From Diplonema papillatum (taxonomy: Eukaryota > Euglenozoa > Diplonemea > Diplonemida > Diplonemidae): DNA of 64,000 nt. The stretch covers positions 62,001 through 126,000 of the forward strand of contig JAPJBO010000269.1 of the NCBI GenBank assembly GCA_030068145.1. The letters are read 5' to 3'. Positions 19,076 to 29,701 of the stretch are shown here, piece by piece; within the stretch, counting starts at the first letter, position 1, and every line of letters begins with the position of its first letter. A program made the position numbers and the translations under genes. The notes under the pieces were generated by a model. It searched no databases and had not been told where the DNA came from. It saw only the letters and a list, made by a program, of their open reading frames with translations.

Positions 19076-19329
19076 TTTTTTTCTTCTTCTTCTTCTTCTT
19101 TCTTCCCGAGGAGGGTCGCCCGAACCCCCGTGAAACCTTGATGCTGAGTTCGGCCGCGAATCGGCGTGGGTGCATTCGACTCTGTTCCCAAAACTCGCGG
19201 GTGTGGAAGAAAACACGCCCGGCGGGATCCGCACCTGACGCCCTAGTAGGTCGGGAATGTCATGCACTGACGACTCCGTAGTACGGGTCGATGCTCCTTA
19301 TGCCAGCAGGAGGAGGTGCCGGGCGTCTG

Positions 19330-19510
19330 GAATCAGGCCCGCGTCATGCGTCTGGAATGAGGCATGATAATGGTCAGCGTACCGAGCGTATGGAATCAGG
19401 CCCGCGCCATGCGTCTGGAATGAGGCATGATAATGGTCAGCGTACCGAGCGTATGGAATCAGGCTCGAGTACGGGACAACGCTCCTAACGCCATGCGTCT
19501 GGAACCGAGC
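19330..19510 (+). repeat. ~63-bp tandem repeat
   Basis: About 2.5 units with GCGTCTGGAATGAGGCATGA, TAATGGTCAGCGTACCGAGC and GTATGGAATCAGGCCCGC. Confidence 0.85.
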
Positions 19511-19544
19511 ATGCGCGGGAGGAAGTGCCGGGCGTCACGAAGCA

Positions 19545-19860
19545 AGCCCGTGCACGTTGGCTGAGACACCGGCCCCGCCAATTACGTCGTCACCAGCAAG
19601 GAAGGCATCAGCGCCGGTAAAGCGAAGACGAGAGACGACGACCCCCCAACGGAAGAAGAAGTGCCCAGCGCCGCTCGTAAAAGCGAAGGCAAAGGCAGCA
19701 GAAGCATGCCGGCAAGGAAGGGAAGAACCGCAAGCGACCGCGCGAGGACGACAATTCGAATGAGTGCAAACGCCAGAAGCACGACACGGTACGATCGAAG
19801 AGGTAGTCATCCAGTGGCTAATGCAGATTATCGCCACAGATTCTTTGCATTCTAACCCAA
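19545..19860 (+). repeat. Dispersed repeat R5 encoding a basic C-terminal tail
   Basis: It is matched in inverted orientation at 57250-57620, and more distantly at 21405-21612. The plus frame has PARKASAPVKRRRETTTPQR and KAKAKAAEACR. A different frame then continues with KRPREDDNSNECKRQKHD, so this copy carries a frameshift where the 57 kb copy is continuous. The 3' part shares GCAGATTATCGCCACAGATT with the other copies. It looks like a multiplied last exon of a Lys/Arg-rich nuclear-type protein. The parent is not visible here. Confidence 0.65.
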
Positions 19861-19915
19861 GACCATAGTGAGACACCACGGCGATTTCTGTCAGAGGGGG
19901 TTGAGAGAAAACTAA

Positions 19916-20092
19916 TTAGAAGACGGAGGGTGTCTTGTGGATGTGTCCTGTTGATTAGAAGACGGAGGGTGTCTTGTGGATGTGTCCTGTTGATTAGAAG
20001 ACAGAGGGTGTCTTGTGGATGTGTCCTGTTGATTAGAAGACGGAGGGTGTCTTGTGGATGTGTCCTGTTGACTAGAAGACGGAGGGTCACCT
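19916..20092 (+). repeat. 39-bp tandem repeat
   Basis: About 4.5 units of TTAGAAGACGGAGGGTGTCT followed by TGTGGATGTGTCCTGTTGA. The unit length is a multiple of three, so it stays open on the minus strand (TRHPPSSNQQD), but coding is not supported by its surroundings. Confidence 0.9.
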
Positions 20093-20910
20093 GAGTTACT
20101 GTGCGCACTGGGTTCGGTACGACTTGTTTGTGTTCTGGACACGAAGTTTGTCCTTACTTGGTACTGAAGGTTAAAAAACTTGAAATGCAGGTACCACAAG
20201 GGGTAGGCTTGCATTCTCAAAGGCTGCTAGTAGGGTTGCTTGATAGCGTCGTCCGAAGACGATCTCGATGTGATGGACGAAGATGAGGTCAGGCTAGCTG
20301 CGCTTCTCGCGCGTGCTTTTTCTAGGGGCTCAGCAGTTCTGCCGAGGCGGGCCTCGTTCTTTCTGGGCACGCTTCGGCGTCCTTCCCTGCTTTCTCGCCG
20401 GGTCAGTCGGCAACGGTGTTGCGAGTTGGGCGCGTTTCTGCCCCTTTTTCTCGGCGGTGTACCCTGTTCGGCCGTTGGCGTGCACGGTTGGGGATGGGTG
20501 TTGACTCCTTCTCAGGGAAGCAGAAATTGATTGCATGACTGTCCCCCCCCCTGATGAAGACTTTAGCTAGGCCCCACCAGCAGCTGCTAAACCCAGTTTG
20601 ACCCATACACCACGGGGCTGGCTCCCAGGGTTCCTGAAACAAACGCATATTTCTCTTGGATTTTCCGTTTTCCTAGGTGGATTAGAGGATGTGACACCAG
20701 TTTCCTGCCTTCAGAGCAAGCGAGCTGTCACGTTGCTGCATATTGCGCAAAGCAGGTAGTTTGTTCAAGAAAAAAGATACGAGGGTGCATAAACTACAAG
20801 ACCAGGCAGAGGGCAAGAAGACAGATTGAACAGAGGTTGGGACTTTCTTGAGGAGAAAGAAAAAAACACGAGAACGGGGTCTGAAAAACGTGCGTTGAAC
20901 GATTGCCTCG
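20093..20910. other. No firm gene; one acidic exon-like frame
   Basis: The plus frame at about 20246-20345 reads SSEDDLDVMDEDEVRLAAL, with a compositional bias typical of an acidic protein segment. No start, splice context or domain supports it further. Confidence 0.25.
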
Positions 20911-20995
20911 GGCAAGCCTGCTACACGGGAGCCAAGCTTCACGTGTTCGGCGGTACTGCAGAGCCACGGGCCTACGGGTCAAGTGGCTACCTGAA
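20911..20995 (+). repeat. R4, 5' fragment
   Basis: It carries AAGCCTGCTACACGGGAGCC through GTCAAGTGGCTACC and diverges afterwards. Confidence 0.8.
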
Positions 20996-21404
20996 GGAAT
21001 CCTAGAATATCCGAAAAGACGGCCACAAAACAAGTCCGCCTCGGCCGCGGGGACAACCCGCGAGGGAGAAAAGGAGGTGCGCCGAATCATCTGGTGATTC
21101 CATTGGTATCACAAAGCCAGGCGTGAGTGCGTGGTGCGTGGAGAGCTGACTTAAGGTGTCCGAGTGATCGCTCATCAGATCCCACGAAGGGTGTCGGTTC
21201 ATCTTGACAGCAGGACGGTGGCCATGGAAGTCGGCATCCGATAATGAGTGTGTAACAACTCACCGGTCCCGAAAATGGATGATGCTCAAGCGATCTACCC
21301 ATAGTGGCCGCGTACTGGTATCACAAAGCCAGGCGTGCGTAGGAGTGTGTGGTACGCCACGAAGTCGTTGGCGTGAGCCTCGATGGAGCGCGGATGAGTG
21401 CAGA

Positions 21405-21612
21405 TCTTGGTTGTAGTAGCGAGTAATCTGGAGAACATTGAAGGCCGAAGTGATTCCTCGAGCTCGTCGTCAAACTGCACAGCGGACGTGAAGCGCGCAC
21501 CGGAGACAGACAGCACGCGGGGCAAGAAGCGACCGAAGCATGACACGACGCGTGCAAAGAGGTAGTCTGCAGCGGTTTGTGCAGTCTATCGTCACAGATT
21601 GTTGCTGCTGAC
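21405..21612 (+). repeat. R5, diverged copy
   Basis: The plus frame reads ILVVVASNLENIEG, a serine run, then KRAPETDSTRGKKRPKHDTT and a TAG stop. The KR.KHDT.R.KR end corresponds to the ends of the 19.5 and 57.3 kb copies. The trailing ATCGTCACAGATTGTTG matches the R5 3' part. TGAGTGCAG just upstream of ILVVV could be a 3' splice site. The 18S rRNA fragment follows within 15 bp. Confidence 0.5.
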
Positions 21613-21624
21613 TAGCACCCAACC

Positions 21625-21729
21625 CCACAATGAGCCGTCTGCAGACCCACTGTTAATCCATTTACTCTGAGACTTGCATGGCTTAATCCTTGAAACAAGC
21701 ATATGACTACTGGCAGGATCAACCAGGTT
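21625..21729 (-). rRNA. Truncated 5' end of 18S rRNA (pseudogene fragment)
   Basis: The minus strand reads ACCTGGTTGATCCTGCCAGT, then AGTCATATGCTTGT, then ATTAAGCCATGCAAGTCT, the universal start of eukaryotic small-subunit rRNA. Only about the first 60 bases match well. A weaker match (CTGCAGACGGCTCATTG against the usual CTGCGAATGGCTCATT) continues to about 100, then similarity ends at R5 sequence. Sequence above 21729 may be external transcribed spacer. A full gene is not present. Confidence 0.85.
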
Positions 21730-22046
21730 TCTTGTCACTCAAACCAGACTGGACCGAGGAAAATCTGACGAATCAGAGATTCCCTGATACCAGAGATTGT
21801 ATCGTGTCAAGCAGGAGTTAGTTCTCGCGGGGTAGGCCTAGGCCCCAGCGAGGAGGTACACCCGAAGTGCCGGAGGATGCGGGAAACCAACACCCACAAG
21901 AGGCTAGAACGGCTGGTGTGCAAGACATGTCATCGGGGTTGGACTCTGCACTGCGCAGGTCTGCAAGAGTAAACTGTGCATGTACCGGTGAATATCCTCG
22001 GGGGTTCGTGTCGGTTTGCTGCCGTTGCCTGCATTTGTTTGTGCGT

Positions 22047-22128
22047 GCTAGGCGGAACTCACCTGCTTGCTTTGGTATGTTTCATGTAGTACGCTGCCAG
22101 CTATTACTGTTTGGTACCAACAATGCAT
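22047..22128 (+). repeat. R3 copy
   Basis: It has GCGGAACTCACCTGCTTGC and TACCAACAATGCATAA, with a 4-bp insertion relative to the 3.4 kb copy. Confidence 0.75.
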
Positions 22129-22744
22129 AAAACCCCCCAAGGTTACACGTTTGGTACAAGGATAAAAAAGGAAAAAAAGCAGGGGGAGGGAGGGAGAAGG
22201 GCACTGCGCAAAGCAGCGAAGCCCCTCGCACGGTCCTGAGGCTTCTTTTCTGTTGAAACGATGCTGTTGTGGTAACCCACAGTTTGGGCGGCAACACGTG
22301 TGTACATGCGGATGCGCAGGTACGATGAAGTACGTACACCATCAAAACGAACAGGGAAGCCCCATACTCCATGTGGCCAGGCTAGGAGACTATCCGTGAG
22401 GCCGCGTTACGGTACTAATAAAACGACAAGTACACGTATACACTTGTCTGTGCCGCGTGTACTTGTCCCTCGGCATGACAAGTGCGGAGTGTTGGAAGGG
22501 AAAAAGGAAATACTCGAGGGGCTGCCTTGTGCATATTTCGAAGAAGGAAAGAAGAGGGAAACAATACAACTACACAGGGGGGGTTCATTTCTTCAACTCT
22601 CCGCCTGACTGGTGTCTTCAAACGAGAGGCGTGCGCCTGTGGTTGGTAAAGAGGAGCCTGTGCACCCATCTGCCGAGCCTGGCCACCCAGTTTACACCCA
22701 GGATACACTGTAAGCATGTATGTATGCATCGAGACATTGTTTTT
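22129..22744. other. No recognisable feature
   Basis: Open frames of about 100 codons on both strands have no recognisable domains. They partly run into the inverted R1 copy. Confidence 0.4.
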
Positions 22745-23030
22745 TACATCAGCGCCAGCTTGAAAGGAAATGCTCGACGATGCTGCCCGACAAAGAACAG
22801 AAGGGATCCCAAGTGCTGTAGCTACCAAACCACGTGTTGAACGGACGTGAGGTCATGCGGGGTTCCCCTACACGACCTACACGACAAATCACACAAACAC
22901 AACAGGTCAAAGTCTTGAGTGAGAAAACAACACACGGTGGTGTAAGCGAAGAACAAATCAAGATTGTATTCGCCCCTTACCTCTATGGTTCCTCCCTTCC
23001 ATTCGGAGTCACGTCGAGTATTTTTGTATA
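22745..23030 (-). repeat. R1, near full length, inverted
   Basis: This is the reverse complement of the R1 landmarks, from CGCCAGCTTGAAAGGAAATG to TCCATTCGGAGTCACGTCGA. Confidence 0.8.
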
Positions 23031-23575
23031 AGCACCTGCTTTGTAGGAAATGCTTGAGGAGACTGCCAGTTGCGACAGATCAAAGGAGGTAAATGTGCTG
23101 TAGCCCACACGAAAACACAGGTAAATCCGGGTTCAGTGGCGGGCGTAAGCGTGCAGCAACAAAAAAGACCCACTTTGCAGTTGTATTGTTTTCTCCCCCT
23201 CTAGCCTCCTTCGAAATGAGCACAAGGCAGTCCCTCGAGTATTTTTTGAGAGTTCGCAACTGGCAGCCTCCTCAAGTGTTTCCGGTGCCCTTTGTTTGTG
23301 CGATTTAACCTCATGTGTTCTGGTTAAACCGCTGCCAGACCAGAGTGCCAACGAGCGAATCAACTCTACTCGTTTTACTGGAACCGACGGTTCGTGGTTT
23401 GGAAGGTCAGTTGCTTAGAGCCTCCTGGTCGAGGGTTAGGAAGGGGGGATAACACTTGTTTCGGGTGACGCGCGCCACTCCGTCGCGAAACCGTATCGAG
23501 TGTCTCCCCGAACACGTTCATGGGGAAGGGCGGGGGGGGCTTGGGATCGGGCGGGGCGATGTTTTTTTTGTTTTG

Positions 23576-23720
23576 CATAAGCGCCCGCTTGAAAGGAAAT
23601 GCTCGACGATGCTGTCCGACAAAGAACAGAATGGATCTCAAGTCAGACGGTGTGTTTGTATTGCATTTGCCCCTTACCTCTATATTTCCTCCCTTCTACT
23701 CGGAGTCGAAGCAGCTTTCC
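23576..23720 (-). repeat. R1, internally deleted, inverted
   Basis: Both R1 ends are present (GCTTGAAAGGAAATGCTCGA, and CCTTACCTCTAT to ACTCGGAGTCG), but the central ~140 bp are missing. Confidence 0.7.
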
Positions 23721-23999
23721 TTTTCCCCATGGTCCGTTCGTGAAAGTCGTAGCATAATGTGTCGGAATTTCGTGGACAAAAAAGTGGTCGGCGACACGGT
23801 CTGCTATTCTTGGAGCCGGGATGCGGCGCCCAAATTACAATCTCCACCAGGGCAAGGACGAGTCTTTAAGGTCGCCCTGGTGCTTCGTATTAGGGATCAT
23901 CCGAGCTTTGAACACACAGACCTCGCAGCATGACGATTACACCTCCGTGTTGTTTTATAACTGGACTTCTTCTCATGCGTGTCTTTTCGTGTGGGGTAG

Positions 24000-24112
24000 A
24001 TCCGCATAGTCTTACGTCCGTTCGACACGTGTTCGGTAGTGACAAAGAACCGAAGGGATCCCTTCGGTTCTTTGTCCGGCAGCTTCGTCGAGCATTTCCT
24101 TCGAAGCTCAGT
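24000..24112 (+). repeat. R1 fragment containing a 36-bp perfect palindrome
   Basis: An R1 piece (GTAGATCCGCATAGTCTTAC, CATTTCCTTCGAAGCT) contains 24041-24076, which equals its own reverse complement. Each half is 18 bp and reads GACAAAGAACCGAAGGGA. In other R1 copies only the right half occurs (TCCCTTCGGTTCTTTGTC), so the left half is a local inverted duplication. Confidence 0.9.
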
Positions 24113-24574
24113 TACGATGTTTACGGGATTGCGACGGGGTTATTGACCGTGACAAGTAAGGTCACACACAGGACGCTCAACAAAGCCTACGGCGGGGCTC
24201 GCATCGGATCCAAAATGCTGGCCCAGTGGCACAGATTGGTCAGCTGACTGGCTGGACTCCCGCGTTACAGAGTGCAGCTTCCTTTCAACCCTTCAAAGAT
24301 AGGACAAAAGCACGTGCACAAGAGACAGCCCAGCCATTTTTCCCCGCAGTAGGATCAGTGCGTCTCAGTACCCTGCGTCATTTTCAGGTTGGGAATGATC
24401 AACCACCAAAACGCGCCTGCACAACACAGATTATTAGTTGTCAGAAGAATGGCCAGCCAAGTGGGCCACCAATTTTTCAAACCAAAGCATCAAGGCGTTG
24501 CGTACCTTGGGGATTTACCCTGTGTCATTTTCAGGTTAGGGATCATCCGTCCCCAGCGACAAACGGGCTTCGGC

Positions 24575-24815
24575 TCGCGAATCCTCGTTTGGAGACACCA
24601 GTCAGGTGGGGAGTTCGGCTGTGCCCCAAGGCAAGCTCAGCGGGAACAGAAATCTCGCGCAGAGGGTAAAAGCTTGCTCGATACAGAATCGATCCTCGTT
24701 TGGAGACACCATGGGGAGTTCGGCTGGGGCGGCGCATCTGTTGCACAGCAACACAGGTGCCCCAAGGCAAGCTCAGCGGGAACAGACATCTCGCGTAGAG
24801 CATAAGGGTAAGAGC
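24575..24815 (+). repeat. ~110-bp diverged tandem repeat
   Basis: Two units share ATCCTCGTTTGGAGACACCA, GGGGAGTTCGGCTG, GCCCCAAGGCAAGCTCAGCG and GGGAACAGA(A/C)ATCTCGCG. The second has a 30-bp insertion. Confidence 0.8.
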
Positions 24816-24892
24816 TTGCTGGACGCCACCGCTCAGCCGCAGTTCGCAAGCGGGTTGACGCGAGGCGAAGGGATGCCGCGCTACCTCAGCTG

Positions 24893-24957
24893 AACAGATC
24901 GTCTAAGTCGTCGGACACGTCGATCTTCTTCTTCGGCGTCTTCTTATTCGCAGTCGA
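24893..24957 (-). CDS. Possible terminal exon, acidic C-terminus
   Basis: After a good 3' splice-site match (AACCAACCGCAG), the minus strand reads PSTANKKTPKKKIDVSDDLD and then DLFS with TGA. The Lys-rich then Asp-rich pattern resembles the end of the polyQ exon at 40 kb (KKKEVDIFADDFNIDDI). No upstream exon can be identified. R2 sequence starts about 25 bp beyond. Confidence 0.3.
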
Positions 24958-24979
24958 AGGTCTGCGGTTGGTTTAGTAG

Positions 24980-25145
24980 AGTTTTAGAGTTAAAGTTCGC
25001 TTGAAATTCCGGGGTTTTCGGGTCTCCGTGTGACCGTTGATAAATGGGTTCTCTTAGAGTAAGAAAGGGCTATGTTACGGGTTGTATATTTGGTGCGCGC
25101 TATCGTTATGGGTTATGGCTAGCCATGTCCGGGACTGTTTGTGTT
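24980..25145 (+). repeat. Dispersed repeat R2
   Basis: It reads AGAGTTAAAGTTCGCTTGAA, ATTCCGGGG, GGTCTCCGTGTGACCG, GGGTTCTCTTAGAG, ACGGGTTGTATATTTGGTGC and TATGGGTTATGGCTAGCC. The opening frame RVKVRLKFRGFRVSV ends in TGA. Other copies are at 53400-53690 (inverted), 56420-56600, 57862-57990, 59275-59420 and 59700-59850. Confidence 0.8.
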
Positions 25146-26145
25146 TTGTTGACACTTGCCTCTGAAGTGAACGGTGCCGCATCCAATCACGGCAGTCTGC
25201 GCCTGGCGAGCGGCTCTCAATATTCCGCGGCCGCCACCCGGAAGCCGCGTTAGCGACCCGATGCGGTGTGGTGCGTCTAAGTCGAACTTTGAGTGCGTGA
25301 GCCCCTCCGAAGAAAGGTCCATCACACTAGTTCCAGGCTACTTAGCCCGGGTCTCTGGGTCGCGTCCCCCTCCTTCTCTTGGTCGCCTGGTCTTGCGTCT
25401 TGCTGGTCCGTCCGGTGTGGGGTGCGGTTCTGACAAGTTGTCCTCATCTCCTTCTCCCTCACCCCAGTATGCTCTCCTAGCCTCGTTTGCCGCTTGCGCC
25501 AGGTGTTTCCCCAGCCCGGCGTGTTGCCGTTTTCTGTTACACAGACACTTTCTTCGGTATACCTAACACTGGGATCAGTATTCCGGGGTGGGGTGGATTG
25601 TCCACCCTTGACTTGTCCACCGAGTATTCGGCCTGCCGGTCTTTACCGGCGCAAATGTACTTTTCTTTTTTTGGGGCTTTTTTGAGGTGTGAAACCCGAA
25701 ATTATTTTTCCAGCACCGTCAGCACCGCGGTGCCCGGCGCTGGCGCTCAGCACCGGCCAGCACCGGTGCCAGCCCCCACACAGTTTAACCAGTTCTACGG
25801 GGTTTTCTGGCGCGGCCTGGTGGTAACTGGTGCCTCATCCTTTCACCGCAGGCTTAGCCCGATCCAGGTGACGTCTGCCGAGGAGTGTGGGGTTGGAACT
25901 CCTTCCGGGGGTTTACAAGGTCTGGCATGTCAGAGTCTCCGGTTGACCATTGAGGCTGCGTATCAGGTAGTGATGGGGACTGCAACAACATGCTTGGAAC
26001 GGATATGATAAGATGCCAAAACCCCCTCCCCCTCCCCTTTGCACTAATAAAACATTTTTTGACGTCATCCCAGGGAAGGTGTAAAAAACATTTTGGTAAA
26101 CATTGTTTACCGATTTTTCAGAAAAGGGGGGGGGGGGGGGGGGGG
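25146..26145. other. No recognisable gene; homopolymer G at the end
   Basis: Open frames of 70-173 codons on the plus strand show no recognisable domain. 26040-26120 (GTAAACATTGTTTACCG, AAAAAACATTTTGG) is inverted at about 36613-36660. A run of about 20 G residues (26126-26145) ends the stretch, next to the 500-bp repeat. Confidence 0.4.
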
Positions 26146-27301
26146 TTGCAAGAACGTGCTTGGAATGGGTATGTGCTCAACACCGCACTGGTCCCGTCTG
26201 CGCCGTGTTTCGGTCCTTTAAGCCACGGACACATAAGGCGGACCATCATCAGCGCGGAACCTGAGTGTCTGCAGACAGGACTGCGGTGTGAGTCTGGTTT
26301 GTCAGGCGGCTGTTCGTAGCTCGTCACAGCCAGGACCACCCGTGCTACTAGAGCACAGGCGAATCCGTCACGGGGAGAAGGCCCCTACAACCGTGTCTGA
26401 GCAATCAGTTAAAAAACTCAGGGCACTCGCCCTGATGGTGACTGCGACTCGCTAGGCAGCACTGACTTGTCTTCTTTTTACGGTGGCAATCTGCGAAGTA
26501 AACTCCGCAGAGCACAGTGGACATGGGGTTGCCGTGTGCAGCACCAATGGTTGAAGTACCAAAAGGAAAAGAGTGCGAGGAAGTAATCCTGCGTGCTGAG
26601 GGCAGCAAGTCGCGTTACGCGAAGTACCCTACTGGAATGGGGGGATTGCAAGAACGTGCTTGGAATGGGTATGTGCTCAACACCGCACTGGTCCCGTCTG
26701 CGCCGTGTTTCGGTCCTTTAAGCCACGGACACATAAGGCGGACCATCATCAGCGCGGAACCTGAGTGTCTGCAGACAGGACTGCGGTGTGAGTCTGGTTT
26801 GTCAGGCGGCTGTTCGTAGCTCGTCACAGCCAGGACCACCCGTGCTACTAGAGCACAGGCGAATCCGTCACGGGGAGAAGGCCCCTACAACCGTGTCTGA
26901 GCAATCAGTTAAAAAACTCAGGGCACTCGCCCTGATTGTGACTGCGACTCGCTAGGCAGCACTGACTTGTCTTCTTTTTACGGTGGCAATCTGCGAAGTA
27001 AACTCCGCAGAGCACAGTGGACATGGGGTTGCCGTGTGCAGCACCAATGGTTGAAGTACCAAAAGGAAAAGAGTGCGAGGAAGTCATCCTGCGTGCTGAG
27101 GGCAGCAAGTCGCGTTACGCGAAGTACCCTACTGGAATGGGGGGATTGCAAGAACGTGCTTGGAATGGGTATGTGCTCAACACCGCACTGGTCCCGTCTG
27201 CGCCGTGTTTCGGTCCTTTAAGCCACGGACACATAAGGCGGACCATCATCAGCGCGGAACCTGAGTGTCTGCAGACAGGACTGCGGTGTGAGTCTGGTTT
27301 A
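26146..27301 (+). repeat. 500-bp tandem repeat, 2.3 units
   Basis: Units 26146-26645 and 26646-27145 are nearly identical (differences include GGTGACT/TGTGACT and GTAATCC/GTCATCC). A third, partial unit runs to 27301. TTGCAAGAACGTGCTTGGAA recurs exactly 500 bp apart. A related ~65-bp piece lies at the window end (63935-64000). Confidence 0.95.
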
Positions 27302-27414
27302 AGGGCCTGGTGTAAGGGGGGGGGGGGGGGGGTCGGTAAACATTCACTGTCGCTCTCTATAGTGCGTCTTCGTCACAACCACGCAGCCTGTTTGAGGCGG
27401 GGGGGCCTCCAAGC

Positions 27415-27475
27415 GAACACTTTTGAAGCGGGACAACCTGTATACGTCTGTTTTTCAGTGGGGACAACCTCCAAC
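27415..27475 (-). repeat. Two degenerate, inverted 31-bp units
   Basis: TTTTGAAGCGGGACAACCT and TTTTTCAGTGGGGACAACCT lie exactly 31 bp apart, in the opposite orientation to array 1 that follows 50 bp later. Confidence 0.6.
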
Positions 27476-27526
27476 CTTGGCCTTGGACGTGTGGTAACAA
27501 CGGCCCAACATTGGATAGGTAGGATT

Positions 27527-27872
27527 TAGAGGTTGTCCCATCTCGAAAACAAGGTTTTAGAGGTTGTCCCACCTCGAAAACAAACCTTTAGAGGTTGTCC
27601 CACCTCGAAAGCAAGCTTTTAGAGGTTATCCCACCTCGAAAACAAACTTTTAGAGGTTGTCCCACCTCGAAAACAAACTTTTAGAGGTTGTCCCACTTCA
27701 AAAACAAACGTTTAGAGGTTGTCCCACCTCGAAAGCAAACTTTTAGCGGTTGTCCCACCTCGAAAACAAACTTTTAGAGGTTGTCCCACCTCGAAAACAA
27801 GCTTTTAGAGGTCGTCCCACCCCGAAAGCAAGCTTTAAGAGGTTGTCCCACCTCGAAAACAAGCTTTTAGAG
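27527..27872 (+). repeat. 31-bp repeat, array 1 (11 units)
   Basis: The consensus is TTTTAGAGGTTGTCCCACCT followed by CGAAAACAAAC. Each unit contains GAGGT-TGTCCC-ACCTC, a 5-bp stem with a 6-base loop. The frequent ACTTC variant still pairs with GAGGT through a G-U pair. There are no spacers, so it is not CRISPR. The array ends at GAATTGTCGCTCGAGCAC, the start of a repeated retroelement segment. Confidence 0.95.
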
Positions 27873-28376
27873 GGAATTGTCGCTCGAGCACCTCGGCCTT
27901 TTTCGCACAACTTGCATGATCGCTTCTGCCGAACCGAATCAAGAAGAAGGGAAGAGGAAGCTATTAAAACCAGCACTTTGCAACGTACAACTTGCGGAAG
28001 GGATAGGAAGACTCGCCAGTTGGGGGATAGGAATCCACCGCAACGACGACGTCACCGGGGGCAAGGGAGGGCGGGCATGAGAATGTTGAGTAGACTTCAC
28101 CCACCCAGGCCACCCACAAGTACCTGGGGTAGGTAGTGTGTGCGTATTGGGCCTCCATTGCTGGCGACTATTCCCATCGTAAACTGCAAGAATTGTCGCT
28201 TGAGCACCTCGGCCTTTTTCGCACAACTTGCATGATCGCTTCTGCCGAACCGTATCAAGAAGAAGGGAAGAGGAAGCTATTAAAACCAGCACTTTGCAAC
28301 GTACAACTTGCGGAAGGGATAGAAAGACTCGCCAGTTGGGGGATAGGAATCCACCGCAACGACGACGTCACCTTCC
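27873..28376 (+). repeat. Duplicated ~190-bp retroelement segment
   Basis: 27873-28069 and 28190-28373 are near-identical, from AATTGTCGCT(C/T)GAGCACCTC to AATCCACCGCAACGACGACG. Between them lie an ~80-bp segment (28076-28158), also present at 29197-29279, and the 28-base junction segment ending GTAAACTGCAA that recurs at 30105-30132. This mosaic suggests recombination between element copies. Confidence 0.85.
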
Positions 28377-29198
28377 ATCCGCCACTCCGCCAGTGAAGAA
28401 GTCCCTTACCGCTTGTGTGACCAAACGAAGGGACCCCGAGGTGAAGGCCGTCAGGGGTACTCTCGACGGTAAGTCAGCCGGATTTCCGGCGCTACGTACC
28501 CACCGGACGGATATCGCACATTTCAAATGATTCAATCGAACAAGGCCGTTCGTGACCGCACAGTTCAGTACCTTACTTTTGACACAGGCACCTTTCCGGG
28601 CCACCCCCTTAACGGTGGTGTTGTCAACTACGATATCGACTCTGCCTCCCGCCACAGAGGTTGGCAGAGCTGCAATCACGCGCTCGAACGCAAGAGCTTC
28701 AAGCTCGTTGATGTGCAGTCTGGTCTCTTCGGGCAGCCAAGCTGCGCCCAGAATCGAAACCTCAGCCGTGCGGGAGTCGACAAGGACGCCACCCCAACCC
28801 TTTTTACTGGCGTCAACAAACGCCGTTATCGCAGGAGGGCCCCGAGACGACAGAACTACTCGCGGCTTCATGACCGCGTCAATCCAGGATTGCAAAGATG
28901 CACAAACACTTGGGGATAGAGCAACAATGTCAGACGGCAGTTTCATCGCACGATTAAGCGCATTCGTCACTCTTCGCAAAAACTTTAGGGCAAACCAAAA
29001 AGAACCGGGGAAAACCCCTGCAACAGACGAAGCGTGGAGGAGGCGACCGCCTAGTGTCTCCAGCTCGCCAGCCGAGAGAGATCCCAGTCCCATCGCGTAT
29101 CGTGTTTTCAGAAGCTTTTTCTTGAGCTTTTGGCTAACGGCAACTTCTCGAGTAGAGTGATTCCACCGAACCCCGATGAAATCATACCGTGCAACCAT
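28368..29198 (-). pseudogene. Retroelement copy B: RT C-terminus and RNase H, 5' truncated
   Basis: This 276-codon frame begins abruptly at RYDFIGVRW, after the RT palm. It contains an intact-looking RNase H: AFVDASKKGWGGVLVD (first Asp), INELEALAF (Glu), VDIVVDNTTVKG (second Asp) and NPADLPSRVPL (last Asp). The same order and the ETLGGRLLHASSVAG and FPGSFWFALKF motifs occur in copies A and C. The truncation point coincides with the ~80-bp repeat at 29197-29279. The palm is gone, so it cannot encode a working RT. Confidence 0.85.
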
Positions 29199-29277
29199 GA
29201 GAATGTTGAGTAGACTTCACCCACCCAGGCCACCCACAAGTACCTGGGGTAGGTAGTGTGTGCGTATTGGGCCTCCA

Positions 29278-29575
29278 TCCTCGAACATGCCGGGGCCGTG
29301 GAGACTCCGGAAGAAGCGGATGCGGCTCTGGTCCGTATTGCCATGACAGCCATTCGGCGTCAGGAGGTTCTCCTGCGTGGCCGCTCCGACTGGCGGCAGG
29401 CATCAGCGATGCAGCGACACGGGCGGACGGAGGAAGCACCCGACTTCCTGAAGTCGGGATGGGCGGCGGCCGACCGGTTGAACGACAAGGCGGAGAAGGA
29501 AAAGGCCGGGAAGGCGGAGAAGGCTACGTCCTCCGGCAAAGGTGGCGAAGCCGGTTCGAAGAAATCAAGGAAGTA
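29278..29575 (+). CDS. Possible Gag-like C-terminal fragment
   Basis: The plus frame has ETPEEADAALVRIAMTAIRR, then an acidic/basic Lys-, Glu- and Gly-rich tail ending at TAG (29573-29575). It lies directly before a tyrosine-recombinase frame and starts where the ~80-bp repeat ends. Position and composition fit the end of an element's first ORF. No Gag motif is visible and copy A shows no clear counterpart. Confidence 0.3.
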
Positions 29576-29701
29576 GGCGGGTGTGCTCCTCGTTTGAAAC
29601 CCCACCCCGTTTTGTTTCATGAAAATGGACCGAGGGGCGTTGGTTACGTGGCTCCGACGCCCCGCGAAGTCCAGCCACGGGGCAGAGGTCGTCCGCTGAA
29701 G

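Noticed and set aside
25174..26008. Secreted or membrane protein candidates
   Set aside because: Hydrophobic stretches occur, but frames overlap, carry repeats and show no domain or splice support.
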